A stretch of DNA of 64,000 nt, taken from NCBI RefSeq assembly GCF_002002865.1, contig NZ_CP019508.1, positions 124,001-188,000 on the forward strand, in the 5' to 3' direction. Every line of letters starts with the position of its first letter. Position 1 is the first letter of the stretch. Of this stretch, positions 9,179 through 17,797 are shown one piece after another. This stretch comes from Brevundimonas sp. LM2. Lineage in GTDB: Bacteria; Pseudomonadota; Alphaproteobacteria; Caulobacterales; Caulobacteraceae. The notes below the pieces were generated by a model. It was not told where the DNA came from and ran no database searches. It was given only the letters and a program-made list of their open reading frames with translations. The translations under genes and the position numbers were made by a program.

Positions 9179-10297
9179 ATGGCGCTGGATACGGGGACGA
9201 TCCCCGACGAGTTTCGGGCCCACCCGGATTGGAAGGACCCCGTTCCCTCCATCACGGACGCCGCGACTCTCGGCAGCGGCCTGCGCCAGGCGCGCGAGCT
9301 TTCGGGACGCGCCGTGGCCGAACTGGCGGCCGACACCCGGGTTCACGAACGCTATCTGCGCGCCCTCGAAGAGGACAATATCGCGGCCCTGCCGTCGCGG
9401 GTCTTCGCCATCGGCTATGTCCGCGCCTATGCCGGGGCCCTGGGTCTCGACGAACAGCTGGCGGTCGAACGCTACAAGCGAGAGACGCCCGACGCCTCGG
9501 TCGCGCTGCAGGCGCCGGTCGGCGTCGCCTTCGAGGACGTGAAACGTTACTCGCCGCGCATCATCGGCGGGGTCGTGCTGCTGGCGGTCGCGGTCATCGG
9601 CTGGAACGTGTTCCAGCGCGTCAATCTGATGCGCGCCCCGCAACCCTCCGACATCGCCGAAGTGCCCGAGAGCTGGTCGCTGGGCAACGTTCCCGGTCAG
9701 GACGTGGTCCACGTGGGCGCCGCCATGGCCGCGCCGCCGGACCAGACCACGCCCGCCCTCTACATCACCCCCGGCCTCGAGGCCGAACTGACGGGCATCG
9801 ATCCCACGGACACGGCCGCGGTCGCGGCGGCGGCGGCCGCCAATGCGCCGCCGGTCCAGGCCGCCTTCAATCCACGCGGCGCCATCTACGGCGCGCCCGC
9901 CACCGCGTCGCAGGTCGTGATCCAGGCCCGGAAGCCGGGGGCCCTCGTGGTCCGCATGGCCGACGGACGGGTACTGTTCGCGCGTCAACTGGCCGCGGGC
10001 GCGGCCTGGCGCGCGCCGGCCGGCGTGTCGGCCATCATCGACGTGTCCGACCCCGCTGCCTTCGACGTCTATCTGAACGGCGAGCATGGGGGTCCCCTGA
10101 CGGGCGTCCTGACCCCCCTGGCCCAGCTGAACACCCGGGCCCAGGCCCTGGCCCGCCAGACGGCCGCCCAGCTTCAGGCCGAGGCGACGGCCGCCCAGGC
10201 GACCGCGGCCCAGGCCTCGCTCCAGGCCCAGGCGGGCACGGTCCAGACCGCCGGTCCGGCCGCACAGACCCCTCCGGCCGTCGGAAATCCAGGCTGA
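9179..10297 (+). CDS. RodZ-like HTH membrane protein
   Basis: A 372-residue protein with a cytoplasmic Xre/HTH_25 domain (about residues 30-105: [11 protein letters not shown]...[14 protein letters not shown]...[13 protein letters not shown]), one transmembrane helix at about 126-145, and a periplasmic DUF4115 region (VFARQL-like [15 protein letters not shown]...[11 protein letters not shown]). This is the RodZ arrangement; RodZ links MreB to the cell-wall machinery. The extreme C-terminus is Ala/Gln-rich and repetitive. ATG 9179 has AAGGGGCAAGG upstream; a longer frame begins at 9047 but lacks a good ribosome site. It lies directly before ispG, as in many proteobacteria. Confidence 0.82.
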   Translation: MALDTGTIPDEFRAHPDWKDPVPSITDAATLGSGLRQARELSGRAVAELAADTRVHERYLRALEEDNIAALPSRVFAIGYVRAYAGALGLDEQLAVERYKRETPDASVALQAPVGVAFEDVKRYSPRIIGGVVLLAVAVIGWNVFQRVNLMRAPQPSDIAEVPESWSLGNVPGQDVVHVGAAMAAPPDQTTPALYITPGLEAELTGIDPTDTAAVAAAAAANAPPVQAAFNPRGAIYGAPATASQVVIQARKPGALVVRMADGRVLFARQLAAGAAWRAPAGVSAIIDVSDPAAFDVYLNGEHGGPLTGVLTPLAQLNTRAQALARQTAAQLQAEATAAQATAAQASLQAQAGTVQTAGPAAQTPPAVGNPG

Positions 10298-10358
10298 CGT
10301 CACGCGCGGCTTCAGCGTCATGGCTTCGACGCAGGGTCTGGCCTATATTGAACCCGTC

Positions 10359-11504
10359 ATGAGCGACCACAGCCATATCCGTCCCTGGCGCCATATCGAG
10401 CGCCGCAAGTCCCGCCAGATCATGGTGGGCAACGTCCCGGTCGGCGGCGACGCGCCCATCACCGTCCAGTCGATGACCAATACGCCGACGTCGGACGCCA
10501 ATGCGACCATCGGCCAGATCCGCGAGCTGGAAGAGGCCGGGGCCGACATCGTCCGCGTCTCCTGCCCCGACGAGGACTCGACCGCCGCCTTCCGCACCAT
10601 CGCCCGCGAGGCCAAGGTCCCGCTCGTCGCCGACATCCATTTCCACTACAAGCGCGGCATCGAGGCCGCCCAGGCGGGGGCCGCCTGCCTGCGCATCAAT
10701 CCGGGCAACATCGGCAATGCCTCGCGGGTCCGCGACGTGATCCAGGCGGCCAAGGATTACGGCTGTTCGATGCGGATCGGCGTCAACGCCGGCTCGCTCG
10801 AGAAGGAACTGCTCGAAAAGTACGGCGAGCCCTGCCCCGAGGCGATGGTCGAGAGCGCGCTGAGCCACGCCCGCATCCTGCAGGATCACGACTTCCACGA
10901 GTTCAAGATCTCGGTGAAGGCCTCCGACCCCTTCCTGACCGTCGCCGCCTATCAGCAGCTGGCCGACGCCATCGACTGCCCCCTGCACCTCGGCGTGACC
11001 GAGGCGGGCCCGCTGCGGACCGGCACGATCAAGTCGGCCATCGGCATGGGCAACATGCTGTGGGCCGGGATCGGCGACACCATCCGGGTCTCGCTCGCCG
11101 CCGACCCGGTCGAGGAGATCAAGGTCGGGTTCGACATCCTGAAGTCGCTGGGCCTGCGCCACCGGGGGGTGAACATCATCGCCTGCCCGTCCTGCGCGCG
11201 CCAGGGCTTCAACGTCATCGAGACCGTGGCGGTGCTGGAAGAGAAACTGGCCCATATCGCCACCCCGATGTCGCTGTCGGTCATCGGCTGCGTCGTCAAC
11301 GGCCCGGGCGAGGCCCTCTATACCGACGTCGGCTTCACCGGCGGCGGGGCGGGGTCGGGCATGATCTATCTGAACGGCAAGATCGCCGGAAAACTGGCCA
11401 ACGCCGGCATGGTCGACCACATCGTCAGCCTGGTCGAGGCCAAGGCGGCCGAGCTGAACGCCGCGCGCGAGGCCGAGGCGGTCGCCCTGGTGGCGGCGGA
11501 ATAG
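10359..11504 (+). CDS. ispG: (E)-4-hydroxy-3-methylbut-2-enyl diphosphate synthase
   Basis: IspG (GcpE) of the MEP isoprenoid pathway, an iron-sulfur enzyme reducing MEcPP to HMBPP. The 381-residue protein carries VQSMTNTPT at the start of the TIM barrel, and the [4Fe-4S] ligands: ACPSCAR (Cys about 276 and 279) and the third Cys in GCVVNGPGE (about 311) with the capping Glu. ATG 10359 is preferred; an in-frame ATG at 10320 would add 13 residues. It is co-directional with the RodZ-like gene and probably shares its transcript. Confidence 0.95.
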   Translation: MSDHSHIRPWRHIERRKSRQIMVGNVPVGGDAPITVQSMTNTPTSDANATIGQIRELEEAGADIVRVSCPDEDSTAAFRTIAREAKVPLVADIHFHYKRGIEAAQAGAACLRINPGNIGNASRVRDVIQAAKDYGCSMRIGVNAGSLEKELLEKYGEPCPEAMVESALSHARILQDHDFHEFKISVKASDPFLTVAAYQQLADAIDCPLHLGVTEAGPLRTGTIKSAIGMGNMLWAGIGDTIRVSLAADPVEEIKVGFDILKSLGLRHRGVNIIACPSCARQGFNVIETVAVLEEKLAHIATPMSLSVIGCVVNGPGEALYTDVGFTGGGAGSGMIYLNGKIAGKLANAGMVDHIVSLVEAKAAELNAAREAEAVALVAAE

Positions 11505-11611
11505 GCGCACCGCGCTCTTGTCACACAGGTTTTACGGCGAGAGGATACGCCGATAATCGTCTATGCGGCAGGCAATGGGGCAGGTCGCGCGCGTTCTTTT
11601 CCGGGGGGAAA

Positions 11612-12193
11612 ATGTCTATTCATCGCATCATGGTCGCAGCTTGCGCCGCTCTGGTGGTTTCGGCCTGCGCCACCTCCGAAGATACCGTGCCGATCCCCTA
11701 TTCGGTCGCCGCCGCGCCACGCGTTCCCGGCGCTGAGTCGATCGCCGTCACCGTGGCCGCCAGCGACGCGCGCACGGACAACCGGGCGCGCATCGGGGCT
11801 CAGATCAACGGTTATGGAATGGAGATGGCCGCCATCCGGTCGGAGGCCGAGGTCGCCCAGGTCGTTCAGGACGCGATCGCGGCCGAGTTGACGCAACGCG
11901 GCTACGCGGTCGGCGCGACCGGGTCGCGCGTCAGCGCCGAGGTGCGGACCTTCTACAACAAGTTCTCGGTGGGTTTGCTTTCGGGCAAGTCCACGGCCGA
12001 CGTCGCCTTGACCGTGACGGTCGCGACCCCCGGCGGAAGCCAGGTCTACAGCCGCGAGATCACCGGCAAGGCCGAGCGTTCGGTTCAGCTGGCCAATGGG
12101 GGCAATGCCGCCACCACCCTGTCCCAGGCCCTCTCGCAGGCCCTGGCCACCCTGATGGCCGACCCGGAATTCACCGCCGCCCTGACCCTATAG
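11612..12193 (+). CDS. YajG-like lipoprotein
   Basis: A 193-residue predicted lipoprotein: signal peptide with lipobox VSAC, then a domain with AVTVAASDART, an amphipathic segment around VAQVVQDAIAAELTQRGY, and repeated beta strands (VSAEVRTFYNKFSV, ADVALTVTV). This resembles the YajG/uncharacterised lipoprotein family, function unknown. ATG 11612 follows a GGGGGGAA purine tract. A perfect hairpin separates it from the oppositely oriented lipoprotein gene downstream. Confidence 0.72.
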   Translation: MSIHRIMVAACAALVVSACATSEDTVPIPYSVAAAPRVPGAESIAVTVAASDARTDNRARIGAQINGYGMEMAAIRSEAEVAQVVQDAIAAELTQRGYAVGATGSRVSAEVRTFYNKFSVGLLSGKSTADVALTVTVATPGGSQVYSREITGKAERSVQLANGGNAATTLSQALSQALATLMADPEFTAALTL

Positions 12194-12204
12194 GCGGGGC
12201 AGCC

Positions 12205-12227
12205 CCGGGATCGCCAGGCGATCCCGG
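12205..12227. terminator. Bidirectional hairpin between convergent lipoprotein genes
   Basis: Arms CCGGGATCGCC (12205-12215) and GGCGATCCCGG (12217-12227) are perfect 11-base complements around a single base. It sits between two converging stop codons, so it probably ends both transcripts. There is no U-tract, so termination strength is uncertain. Confidence 0.55.
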
Positions 12228-12237
12228 TGACAATCCG

Positions 12238-12723
12238 TCAGCCCGCGAAGGCGCGCTTGCAGAGCTCGGCCCCGAAGGCCCGGCTCATCTGTTCTTCCGC
12301 CTCGGCCATGCTGATCGCGGCGATGAGTCCGCCGCCCCCCGCGGAGCGGGAGATCTCATAGTCGCCCACGGTCTCGCCCGTCGCGGGGTCACGCAGAACC
12401 GCCGTCCCACGAATGACGTTCGAATCGCCCACCAGATAGGCCATGGCGGGATTGGCCGCCTTGAGCTCGCTGAGCCGGATCTCCAGCCGCAGCGGCTGGC
12501 TTCCCTTCGCGCATTTGGCCAGTTCCTCGGTGACAAGTCGGTCGAACAGCGCGGCGAACTCGCCCGAGACCGTCGTCGGAGCCGCGGTCAGGACGACGTC
12601 GCCGATCGACGCCGCCCGCGCCCGCTCCGGCGAAAGCGCCTTGATGGTGTCGCCTCCGCTGGAGGTGACGCAGCCTGACAGGCCGATCGCGGCCACGGCC
12701 GCGCACGTGATGATCGTTTTCAT
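12238..12723 (-). CDS. Lipoprotein, hypothetical
   Basis: A 161-residue predicted lipoprotein with signal peptide and lipobox LSGC, then a domain with SIGDVVLT, amphipathic FAALFDRLVTEELAKCA, and beta segments (LRLEIRLSEL, VIRGTAVLRDPATGE, GDYEISR). A Gly-rich GGGGLIAAI near the C-terminus looks like a GRTG-type loop. The organisation parallels the YajG-like lipoprotein on the opposite side of the hairpin, so the two could be distant paralogues facing each other; that is inference. ATG 12723 is chosen because it begins the signal peptide. Confidence 0.68.
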   Translation of the reverse strand: MKTIITCAAVAAIGLSGCVTSSGGDTIKALSPERARAASIGDVVLTAAPTTVSGEFAALFDRLVTEELAKCAKGSQPLRLEIRLSELKAANPAMAYLVGDSNVIRGTAVLRDPATGETVGDYEISRSAGGGGLIAAISMAEAEEQMSRAFGAELCKRAFAG

Positions 12724-12907
12724 GATTGGTCCCCCCACGCGCCATGCACGCGCGCCAGATATCTTACCCTTGCGCCTGTGCTCAGCAAGCGGTTGGGGCA
12801 CACGAACGGTCCGCCTTCACCCGCAGCCGTTGCCGCCGTGCCGAGCGCTCCCGGCCTTTCCCCATGGCGCAATCCGGCTAAGCTCCAGGCTTTCCGGGGA
12901 GCACACC

Positions 12908-13768
12908 ATGACCTTCGCCTCGCGCCTGGCCGGCCTGCTGGCCGCAGTGTTGTGGCTCACAGCCCCGGCGGTGAGCTGGGCGCAGGCGGATCCGGCCCCG
13001 GCGGTCGCGCCCCTCGGCGATCGGACCCTGAAGGCCGCCGACGGCCGCGACATCCCCGTCTTCGTCTGGACCGCGCCCGAGGAACAGGGGGTCATCGTCT
13101 TCGGCCACGGCCTCGGCGGCGAGCCACAAGCCTATGCGGCGTTGCTGTCGCAATGGGCCGAAGCGGGCTTCACCGTGATCGCCCCCCTGCACGTCGATTC
13201 GCGGCGTCACCCCGGCGGCGGCCGGGTCGGCGGAGGCCAGGCCCTGGCCACGCGCGTCGCCGACCTCGTTGCCGTTCGGGCCCTGGTCCAGGCCGAGCAC
13301 CCCGATCGCCCCCTGGTCATGGCGGGACACTCCTTCGGCTCGCTGCTGGCCCTGATCCAGGGCGGGGCCGTCACGGCCATGGGCCCGATGGGCGATCCGT
13401 TGGTCAGGGCCATTGTCGCCCTGTCGACGGCCGGCGACCTGCCGGGTCTGATCACGCCCGAGACCTATGCCGGCCTGGCCGCGCCCCTGCTGATGATCAC
13501 CGGCGACGCCGACACGGTCCCGACCTATGCGCCCGACTGGCACGCCCACCGCAGCCCCTACGACCGCTCGCCTTCCGGCGACCGGATGCTGGTGATCTTC
13601 GAAGGCGGCGACCACAATCTGGTGCGCGACGGGACGGAGGCCCAGCGGGAGTTGGTGCGCACCATCACCCTCGACTTCATGCGCGCCCATGCCCTGGGGA
13701 ATGGCGAGGCGGCGGCGCGCCTTGCGACGCTGGTCGCGCCGGCCGGGGTGCAGATCGAGCGGCGCTAG
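12908..13768 (+). CDS. Secreted alpha/beta hydrolase
   Basis: A 286-residue serine hydrolase with an N-terminal Sec signal peptide (cleavage near AQA, residue 27). The fold shows the oxyanion region IVFGHGLGG, the nucleophile elbow GHSFGS (about residue 145), an acidic strand ITGDADT, and the catalytic His in FEGGDHNLV. It resembles dienelactone hydrolase/chlorophyllase-like periplasmic hydrolases; the substrate is unknown. ATG 12908 follows GGGGAGCAC. Its last seven codons (GVQIERR) recur downstream of the toxin-antitoxin pair. Confidence 0.8.
   Translation: MTFASRLAGLLAAVLWLTAPAVSWAQADPAPAVAPLGDRTLKAADGRDIPVFVWTAPEEQGVIVFGHGLGGEPQAYAALLSQWAEAGFTVIAPLHVDSRRHPGGGRVGGGQALATRVADLVAVRALVQAEHPDRPLVMAGHSFGSLLALIQGGAVTAMGPMGDPLVRAIVALSTAGDLPGLITPETYAGLAAPLLMITGDADTVPTYAPDWHAHRSPYDRSPSGDRMLVIFEGGDHNLVRDGTEAQRELVRTITLDFMRAHALGNGEAAARLATLVAPAGVQIERR
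13744..13760. repeat. Direct repeat, left copy (3' end of hydrolase gene)
   Basis: GGGGTGCAGATCGAGCG, identical to 14321-14337. Here it encodes the GVQIER part of the hydrolase C-terminus. The two copies bracket the toxin-antitoxin pair. Confidence 0.85.
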
Positions 13769-13818
13769 GCACGGGTCGGTCGCTTGCCGCCCGAGGCCGC
13801 CAAGCGCATAATCCGCTG

Positions 13819-13992
13819 ATGCCCGCCCTGGACCCTATCGTTTCCGAGTTCGCCTCGACCGAGGATGAGGCCGCCTATGACGTGTGGTTCCGCGCCAAGG
13901 TGCGAGAGGCTTTAGCCAACCCTGGTCCCGATATTCCCCATGACGAGGTGGTTGCCAGGATCAAGGCCCGTCTCGCGTCGCTGAAAACGTGA
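13819..13992 (+). CDS. Antitoxin, ParD/RelB-like
   Basis: A 57-residue acidic protein whose C-terminal half, ANPGPDIPHDEVVARIKARL, matches the toxin-binding helix common to small ParD/RelB-type and stability-determinant antitoxins. The short N-terminal part probably forms the DNA-binding dimer. It is followed after three bases by a ParE-type toxin gene, the standard order. The coding sequence is less GC-biased at third positions than its neighbours, which fits recent acquisition. Confidence 0.75.
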   Translation: MPALDPIVSEFASTEDEAAYDVWFRAKVREALANPGPDIPHDEVVARIKARLASLKT

Positions 13993-13995
13993 CCC

Positions 13996-14271
13996 GTGGC
14001 GGTCGTCGCCTGGACCGATGAGGCCTTCGACGATCTGGATGCCATCAGCCTGTATATTGGCACTCGGAATCCAGCGGCGGCCGATAGGTTGGCAGAGACG
14101 ATATGGACTGCGGCCGAACGATTGGGCGAGCGACCCTTCGCCTACCGGGCCGGCCGAGAGCCCGGAACGCGGGAAGCTGTCGTCCACCCCAACTATACCA
14201 TGGTCTACGCCGTAGGCCTCGAGACCATCAGGATCCTGCGCGTCCTCCACACCAGCCGCGAATACCCCTGA
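13996..14271 (+). CDS. ParE/RelE-family toxin
   Basis: A 91-residue RelE/ParE superfamily toxin. The diagnostic pattern is present: WTDEAFDDLDAISLYI at the N-terminus, AERLGERPFAYRAGREPGTREAVV in the middle, and the C-terminal strands YTMVYAVGLETIRILRVLHTSREYP. ParE members poison gyrase and RelE members cleave mRNA; sequence alone leans to ParE. The start is GTG 13996, three bases after the antitoxin stop, so translation is coupled. Directly downstream lies a second copy of the neighbouring hydrolase's final codons. Confidence 0.85.
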   Translation: MAVVAWTDEAFDDLDAISLYIGTRNPAAADRLAETIWTAAERLGERPFAYRAGREPGTREAVVHPNYTMVYAVGLETIRILRVLHTSREYP

Positions 14272-14320
14272 ACGGATGCCGTGAACCGTGGGCCACCGCC
14301 AGGTCCTCCGGACGTGCGAA

Positions 14321-14337
14321 GGGGTGCAGATCGAGCG
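14321..14337. repeat. Direct repeat, right copy (remnant hydrolase 3' end)
   Basis: GGGGTGCAGATCGAGCG, followed by CCGGTAG. Read in frame it gives GVQIERR-stop, the same peptide that ends the hydrolase at 13768, with only synonymous differences. No other part of the hydrolase is seen here. Confidence 0.85.
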
Positions 14338-14374
14338 CCGGTAGTCCGCGACGGATGAAGACCGCAAGCCTGCC

Positions 14375-15154
14375 TCAGGCGAAGACCCCCGCCAGCTGCA
14401 TGCCCTGGAATCCGGCCAGCAGCAGCAACAGGCCGCCGACGCCGTAGGTCAGGGCCCGCTGGGGGACGGTCTTGGTGATCCAGCCCGCGAACGGCGCGGC
14501 CATCAGGCCGCCGACCACCAGGCCGGCCACGGCCGAGAAATGGTTCTCCAGCGCATCGGCCTCCTTCCAGTGCCCGGTCACCAGGGCCCAGACGAAGGTC
14601 GCCGAGATGGCCACCGTCAGGAAGAACTCGGCCGTGTTGACCGTGCCGATGGCGCGGCGCGGCTCGGCCCCCGCGCCGACCATGGCGGACGAGACGGTCG
14701 GGCCCCAGCCCCCGCCGCCGATGGCGTCGAAGAAGCCGCCCACCAGGCCCAGCGGCGCGACCAGCCAGCGCGGGATGTGGCGGGGACGCTCGTTCCGGGT
14801 GGCGCGATACAGGATGTAGCAGCCCATGGCCGCCAGATAGGCGATGATGAAGGGCTTGATGACGTCGCCGTCGAGCCCGGCCAGCACATAGGCCCCGACG
14901 CAGCCGCCGATGACCCCCGCGATCGCCAGCGGCAGCAGCAGCCGCCAATCCACGTTCCTGTGCCAGATGTGCGACCCGGCCGAGGCCGCCGTCGTGAACA
15001 CCTCGGCCCCGTGCACGCTGGCCGAGGCGGTCGCCGGCGGCACGCCGAAGGCCAGCAGCACCGAGGAGGAGATGACACCATAGGCCATGCCCAGGGCCCC
15101 ATCGACCGCCTGGGCCACCGCCCCGACCAGCAGAAACAGGAAAAACGTATCCAT
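14375..15154 (-). CDS. Sulfite exporter TauE/SafE (TSUP) family permease
   Basis: A 259-residue membrane protein with about eight hydrophobic helices and internal duplication of the TSUP fold. Family motifs are visible: VDGALGMAYG near residue 20, and GLVGGFFDAIGGGGWGP in the centre. TSUP members export sulfite, sulfoacetate or other organosulfur anions; the substrate here is not determinable. It stands alone on the minus strand. Confidence 0.85.
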   Translation of the reverse strand: MDTFFLFLLVGAVAQAVDGALGMAYGVISSSVLLAFGVPPATASASVHGAEVFTTAASAGSHIWHRNVDWRLLLPLAIAGVIGGCVGAYVLAGLDGDVIKPFIIAYLAAMGCYILYRATRNERPRHIPRWLVAPLGLVGGFFDAIGGGGWGPTVSSAMVGAGAEPRRAIGTVNTAEFFLTVAISATFVWALVTGHWKEADALENHFSAVAGLVVGGLMAAPFAGWITKTVPQRALTYGVGGLLLLLAGFQGMQLAGVFA

Positions 15155-15364
15155 TCAGTCCCCTTCTCGAAGCGCGATCTCTAGACCGTCGCTTCCGACC
15201 CGTCGAAACGGCAATAACTGCTGGACGTCGATAGCGCTGCTGAACGTCGGCCTGCGCCCGTCGCGACAACCCGTCGCAGGAACGCCAGTCATCAAGCCCG
15301 GTTCAGATCGGGCGTCCAGACACGATGTCCGGCGCAGGATCAAACCCCTGTCAGAGCGAGTTCC

Positions 15365-15676
15365 ATGGTTCAGTACGCAGAAACACAGCATGCCCTCGAG
15401 AACGGGATCGAGTCGGTCAGCGCCGAAAAGGGCGTCACCCTGATCGAGAAATGGGAAGACAGCCTCAAGGAGGTCGAGGGCACGGGCGCCAAGAGCATCC
15501 TGCGCGACCTCGGGGCGCTGAAGACCGCCCTCAAGGCCAAGGAGCCCGACTCCGCCAAGATCGGCACGCTCCTCAAGAAGCTCGGTCAGGAGACGACCGA
15601 GATCGCGGGCGAGGCCGAAGGCGCCGCCGGCGACAAGCTGAAGGCCATCGGCGAAGGCCTGTCCAAGGCCGCCTAA
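15365..15676 (+). CDS. Small helical protein, hypothetical
   Basis: A 103-residue, Lys/Glu-rich soluble protein with no signal or membrane segment, predicted almost entirely helical (LIEKWEDSLKEVEG, SILRDLGALKTALKAKEPD, IGTLLKKLGQETTEIAGEAEG). The pattern suggests a helical bundle. I do not assign a family. ATG 15365 follows CAGAGCGAG. A GGAAC at 15279 resembles an EcfG -35 element, but the matching -10 is imperfect. Confidence 0.7.
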   Translation: MVQYAETQHALENGIESVSAEKGVTLIEKWEDSLKEVEGTGAKSILRDLGALKTALKAKEPDSAKIGTLLKKLGQETTEIAGEAEGAAGDKLKAIGEGLSKAA

Positions 15677-15678
15677 GG

Positions 15679-15761
15679 GCAAAGACATCTCGGGCGGCGT
15701 GACCAATCGGCTTTGAGCCGCTAGAAGCGCTGGCTTCGCCGCCCGAGGTTTCCGTCTTTGC
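15679..15761. promoter_or_regulatory. Long hairpin enclosing the prfA start codon
   Basis: GCAAAGAC (15679-15686) pairs perfectly with GTCTTTGC (15754-15761), and CTCGGGCGGCG (15689-15699) pairs perfectly with CGCCGCCCGAG (15737-15747). The outer right arm contains the TTG start of prfA (15758). It could end the upstream transcript or restrict ribosome access to prfA. Confidence 0.6.
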
Positions 15762-16825
15762 ATCTTCCCCAGTCCAAGCTCGACCAGGTCCTCGACCGCT
15801 TCCACCAGGTGGAGGCGCGGATGGGCGCGGCCAGCGACGGGCAGGAAATCGTGCGCCTGTCGAAGGAGCACGCGGAGATGAAGCCCGTCGCCGATGCGGT
15901 CCTGGCCCTGGCCAAGGCGCGCACGGAGATCGAGGAGCTTCAGGCCATGACGGCCGATCCGGACATGGCGGCCATGGTGGCCGACGAGCTGGAGACGCTG
16001 AACGCCCGCCTGCCGGACATGGAGCGCGACGTCGCCCTGCTGCTGGCCCCGCGCGACGCCGACGAGAACGCCTCGGCCGTGCTGGAGGTCCGCGCCGGCA
16101 CCGGCGGGGACGAGGCGGCCCTGTTCGCCGGCGACCTGTTCCGCATGTATTCCCGATACGCGTCCACCCGCGGCTGGAAGGTCGAGCTGGACTCGGCGAC
16201 CGAGGGCGACGCCGGCGGCTACAAGGAGATCATCGCCACCGTCACCGGCGACGGCGTGTTCGGCCGGCTGAAGTTCGAGAGCGGCGTGCATCGGGTCCAG
16301 CGCGTTCCGACCACCGAGGCCGGCGGACGCATCCACACCTCGGCCGCCACCGTGGCCGTCCTGCCCGAGGTCGAGGACGTCGAGATCGAGATCCACGACA
16401 AGGACATCCGCATCGACACCTACCGCGCCTCGGGCTCGGGCGGCCAGCACGTCAACAAGACCGACTCGGCGGTGCGCATCACCCACTTTCCGTCCGGGAT
16501 CGTGGTGACGTCGTCGGAGAAGTCGCAGCACGTCAACCGCGACAAGGCGATGAAGAACCTGCGGGTGCGCCTGTACGACATGCAGCGCCAGATGAAGGAC
16601 AATGCCCGTTCGGACGCGCGCAAGTCACAGGTCGGATCGGGCGACCGGTCCGAGCGCATCCGCACCTACAACTACCCCCAGGGGCGGGTCACCGACCACC
16701 GCATCGGCCTGACCCTGCACAGCCTGCCGCAGATCCTGGAGGGCGATCTGGACGCGATGCTGAACGCCCTGATCGCCGAGGACCAGGCCGCGCGCCTGTC
16801 GGACCTCGAGGCCGAGTTCGCCTGA
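15758..16825 (+). CDS. prfA: Peptide chain release factor 1
   Basis: RF1 recognises UAA and UAG and triggers peptide release. The 355-residue protein has the GGQ catalytic motif at residues 228-230 ([16 protein letters not shown]). The codon-recognition tripeptide is P-T-T in [14 protein letters not shown], where Escherichia coli has P-A-T, so the RF1 rather than RF2 (SPF) identity is clear. The start is TTG 15758; no in-frame ATG exists until residue 22, which would cut into domain 1. The start lies inside a strong hairpin. No prmC follows, unlike in many genomes. Confidence 0.95.
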   Translation: MHLPQSKLDQVLDRFHQVEARMGAASDGQEIVRLSKEHAEMKPVADAVLALAKARTEIEELQAMTADPDMAAMVADELETLNARLPDMERDVALLLAPRDADENASAVLEVRAGTGGDEAALFAGDLFRMYSRYASTRGWKVELDSATEGDAGGYKEIIATVTGDGVFGRLKFESGVHRVQRVPTTEAGGRIHTSAATVAVLPEVEDVEIEIHDKDIRIDTYRASGSGGQHVNKTDSAVRITHFPSGIVVTSSEKSQHVNRDKAMKNLRVRLYDMQRQMKDNARSDARKSQVGSGDRSERIRTYNYPQGRVTDHRIGLTLHSLPQILEGDLDAMLNALIAEDQAARLSDLEAEFA

Positions 16826-16886
16826 ACCCGGCCCGCGACGCCGGCACGCTTGCCCGGCGCGTCCGGCCCGCGTAAGGCGCAAGACG

Positions 16887-17603
16887 ATGTTCGGCCTCGC
16901 CAACCCCCAACGGTTCATGTCGTTCACCCGGCCCCTGGTGCCGGTGCTGTGGGGCGTGGCCGGCGTGCTGCTGCTGATCGGGATCTGGCTCAGCTTCACG
17001 GTCCCGGTCGACTATCAGCAGGGCGATTCCGTGCGCATCATGTTCGTCCATGTGCCTGCGGCCTCCGTCGGCCTGATGGCCTATTCCGCCCTCGGCGTGT
17101 CGAGCTTCTTCGCCCTGGTGTTCCGCCATCCCCTGGCCGATGCGGCGGCGCGGGCCGCCGCCATTCCCGGCGCGGCGCTGACCTTCCTGGCCCTGGTCAC
17201 GGGCGCCCTCTGGGGGCAGCCGATGTGGGGGACCTGGTGGGTGTGGGATGCGCGCCTGACCAGCGTTCTGGTGCTGTTTCTGTTCTACCTTGGATACATC
17301 GCCCTGCGCTCCGCCATCGATGACGAGGCGCGCGCGGCGCGGGCGGCCGCCATCCTGGGCCTGGTCGGGCTCATCAATCTGCCGATCGTGAAATTCTCGG
17401 TCGACTGGTGGAACACCCTGCACCAGCCGGCGTCCCTCCTGCGCGCCGGGGGGCAGTCGCTGGGCGTGTACCTGGCCCCCTTCCTGACCATGATGGCCGC
17501 CTACGCCGTCCTGTTCCTGGCGGTCTGGCTGACCGCCATCCGCACCGAGATCGTGCGGCGCCGGGTCCAGACGATCCGCGCGCGCCAGGCGCTGGAGGCC
17601 TGA
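16887..17603 (+). CDS. ccmC: Heme exporter / cytochrome c maturation protein CcmC
   Basis: A 238-residue membrane protein with six predicted helices and the periplasmic tryptophan-rich heme-binding signature (WGTWWVWDARLTS) near residue 115. Conserved His residues lie on both sides (FVHVPAASVG and WWNTLHQPAS). CcmC presents heme to CcmE during cytochrome c maturation. It opens a tightly packed ccmC-ccmD-ccmG run; ccmA, ccmB, ccmE, ccmF and ccmH are not in this window. Confidence 0.94.
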   Translation: MFGLANPQRFMSFTRPLVPVLWGVAGVLLLIGIWLSFTVPVDYQQGDSVRIMFVHVPAASVGLMAYSALGVSSFFALVFRHPLADAAARAAAIPGAALTFLALVTGALWGQPMWGTWWVWDARLTSVLVLFLFYLGYIALRSAIDDEARAARAAAILGLVGLINLPIVKFSVDWWNTLHQPASLLRAGGQSLGVYLAPFLTMMAAYAVLFLAVWLTAIRTEIVRRRVQTIRARQALEA

Positions 17604-17797
17604 TGCCCGACTTCGACATGAGCCCCTATGCCGCCTTCGTCTGGCCCGCCTGGGGCATCAGCGCCGTCGTTCTGGGTGCGGTCGTGGTGCGCGCCCTGGC
17701 GGCCTCGCGCAGATGGAAGGCGGCGTTGCAGTCGCTGGAAGACACGCCCGCCGACCGGCCTCAAGCAGCGCAAGGCGCGGTAGGCCCACAGGAATGA
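17603..17797 (+). CDS. ccmD: Heme exporter protein CcmD
   Basis: A 64-residue single-pass membrane protein: YAAFVWPAWGISAVVLGAVVV is the membrane helix with the family's conserved Y-x-x-x-V/W-P-A-W-G start, followed by a basic stretch (RRWKAAL). CcmD stabilises the CcmABC-CcmE complex that releases heme-loaded CcmE. ATG 17603 overlaps the ccmC stop by one base (TGATG), and the gene overlaps ccmG by four bases. Confidence 0.88.
   Translation: MPDFDMSPYAAFVWPAWGISAVVLGAVVVRALAASRRWKAALQSLEDTPADRPQAAQGAVGPQE

Noticed and set aside
13819..14271. Considered whether the toxin-antitoxin pair belongs to a larger prophage or integron
   Set aside because: No integrase, phage gene or attC-like repeat is nearby; only the duplicated gene end marks its boundaries.
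15278..15301. GGAAC before the 103-residue protein as an EcfG promoter
   Set aside because: After the proper spacer the sequence is CGGTT-like rather than CGTT, unlike the four exact sites.
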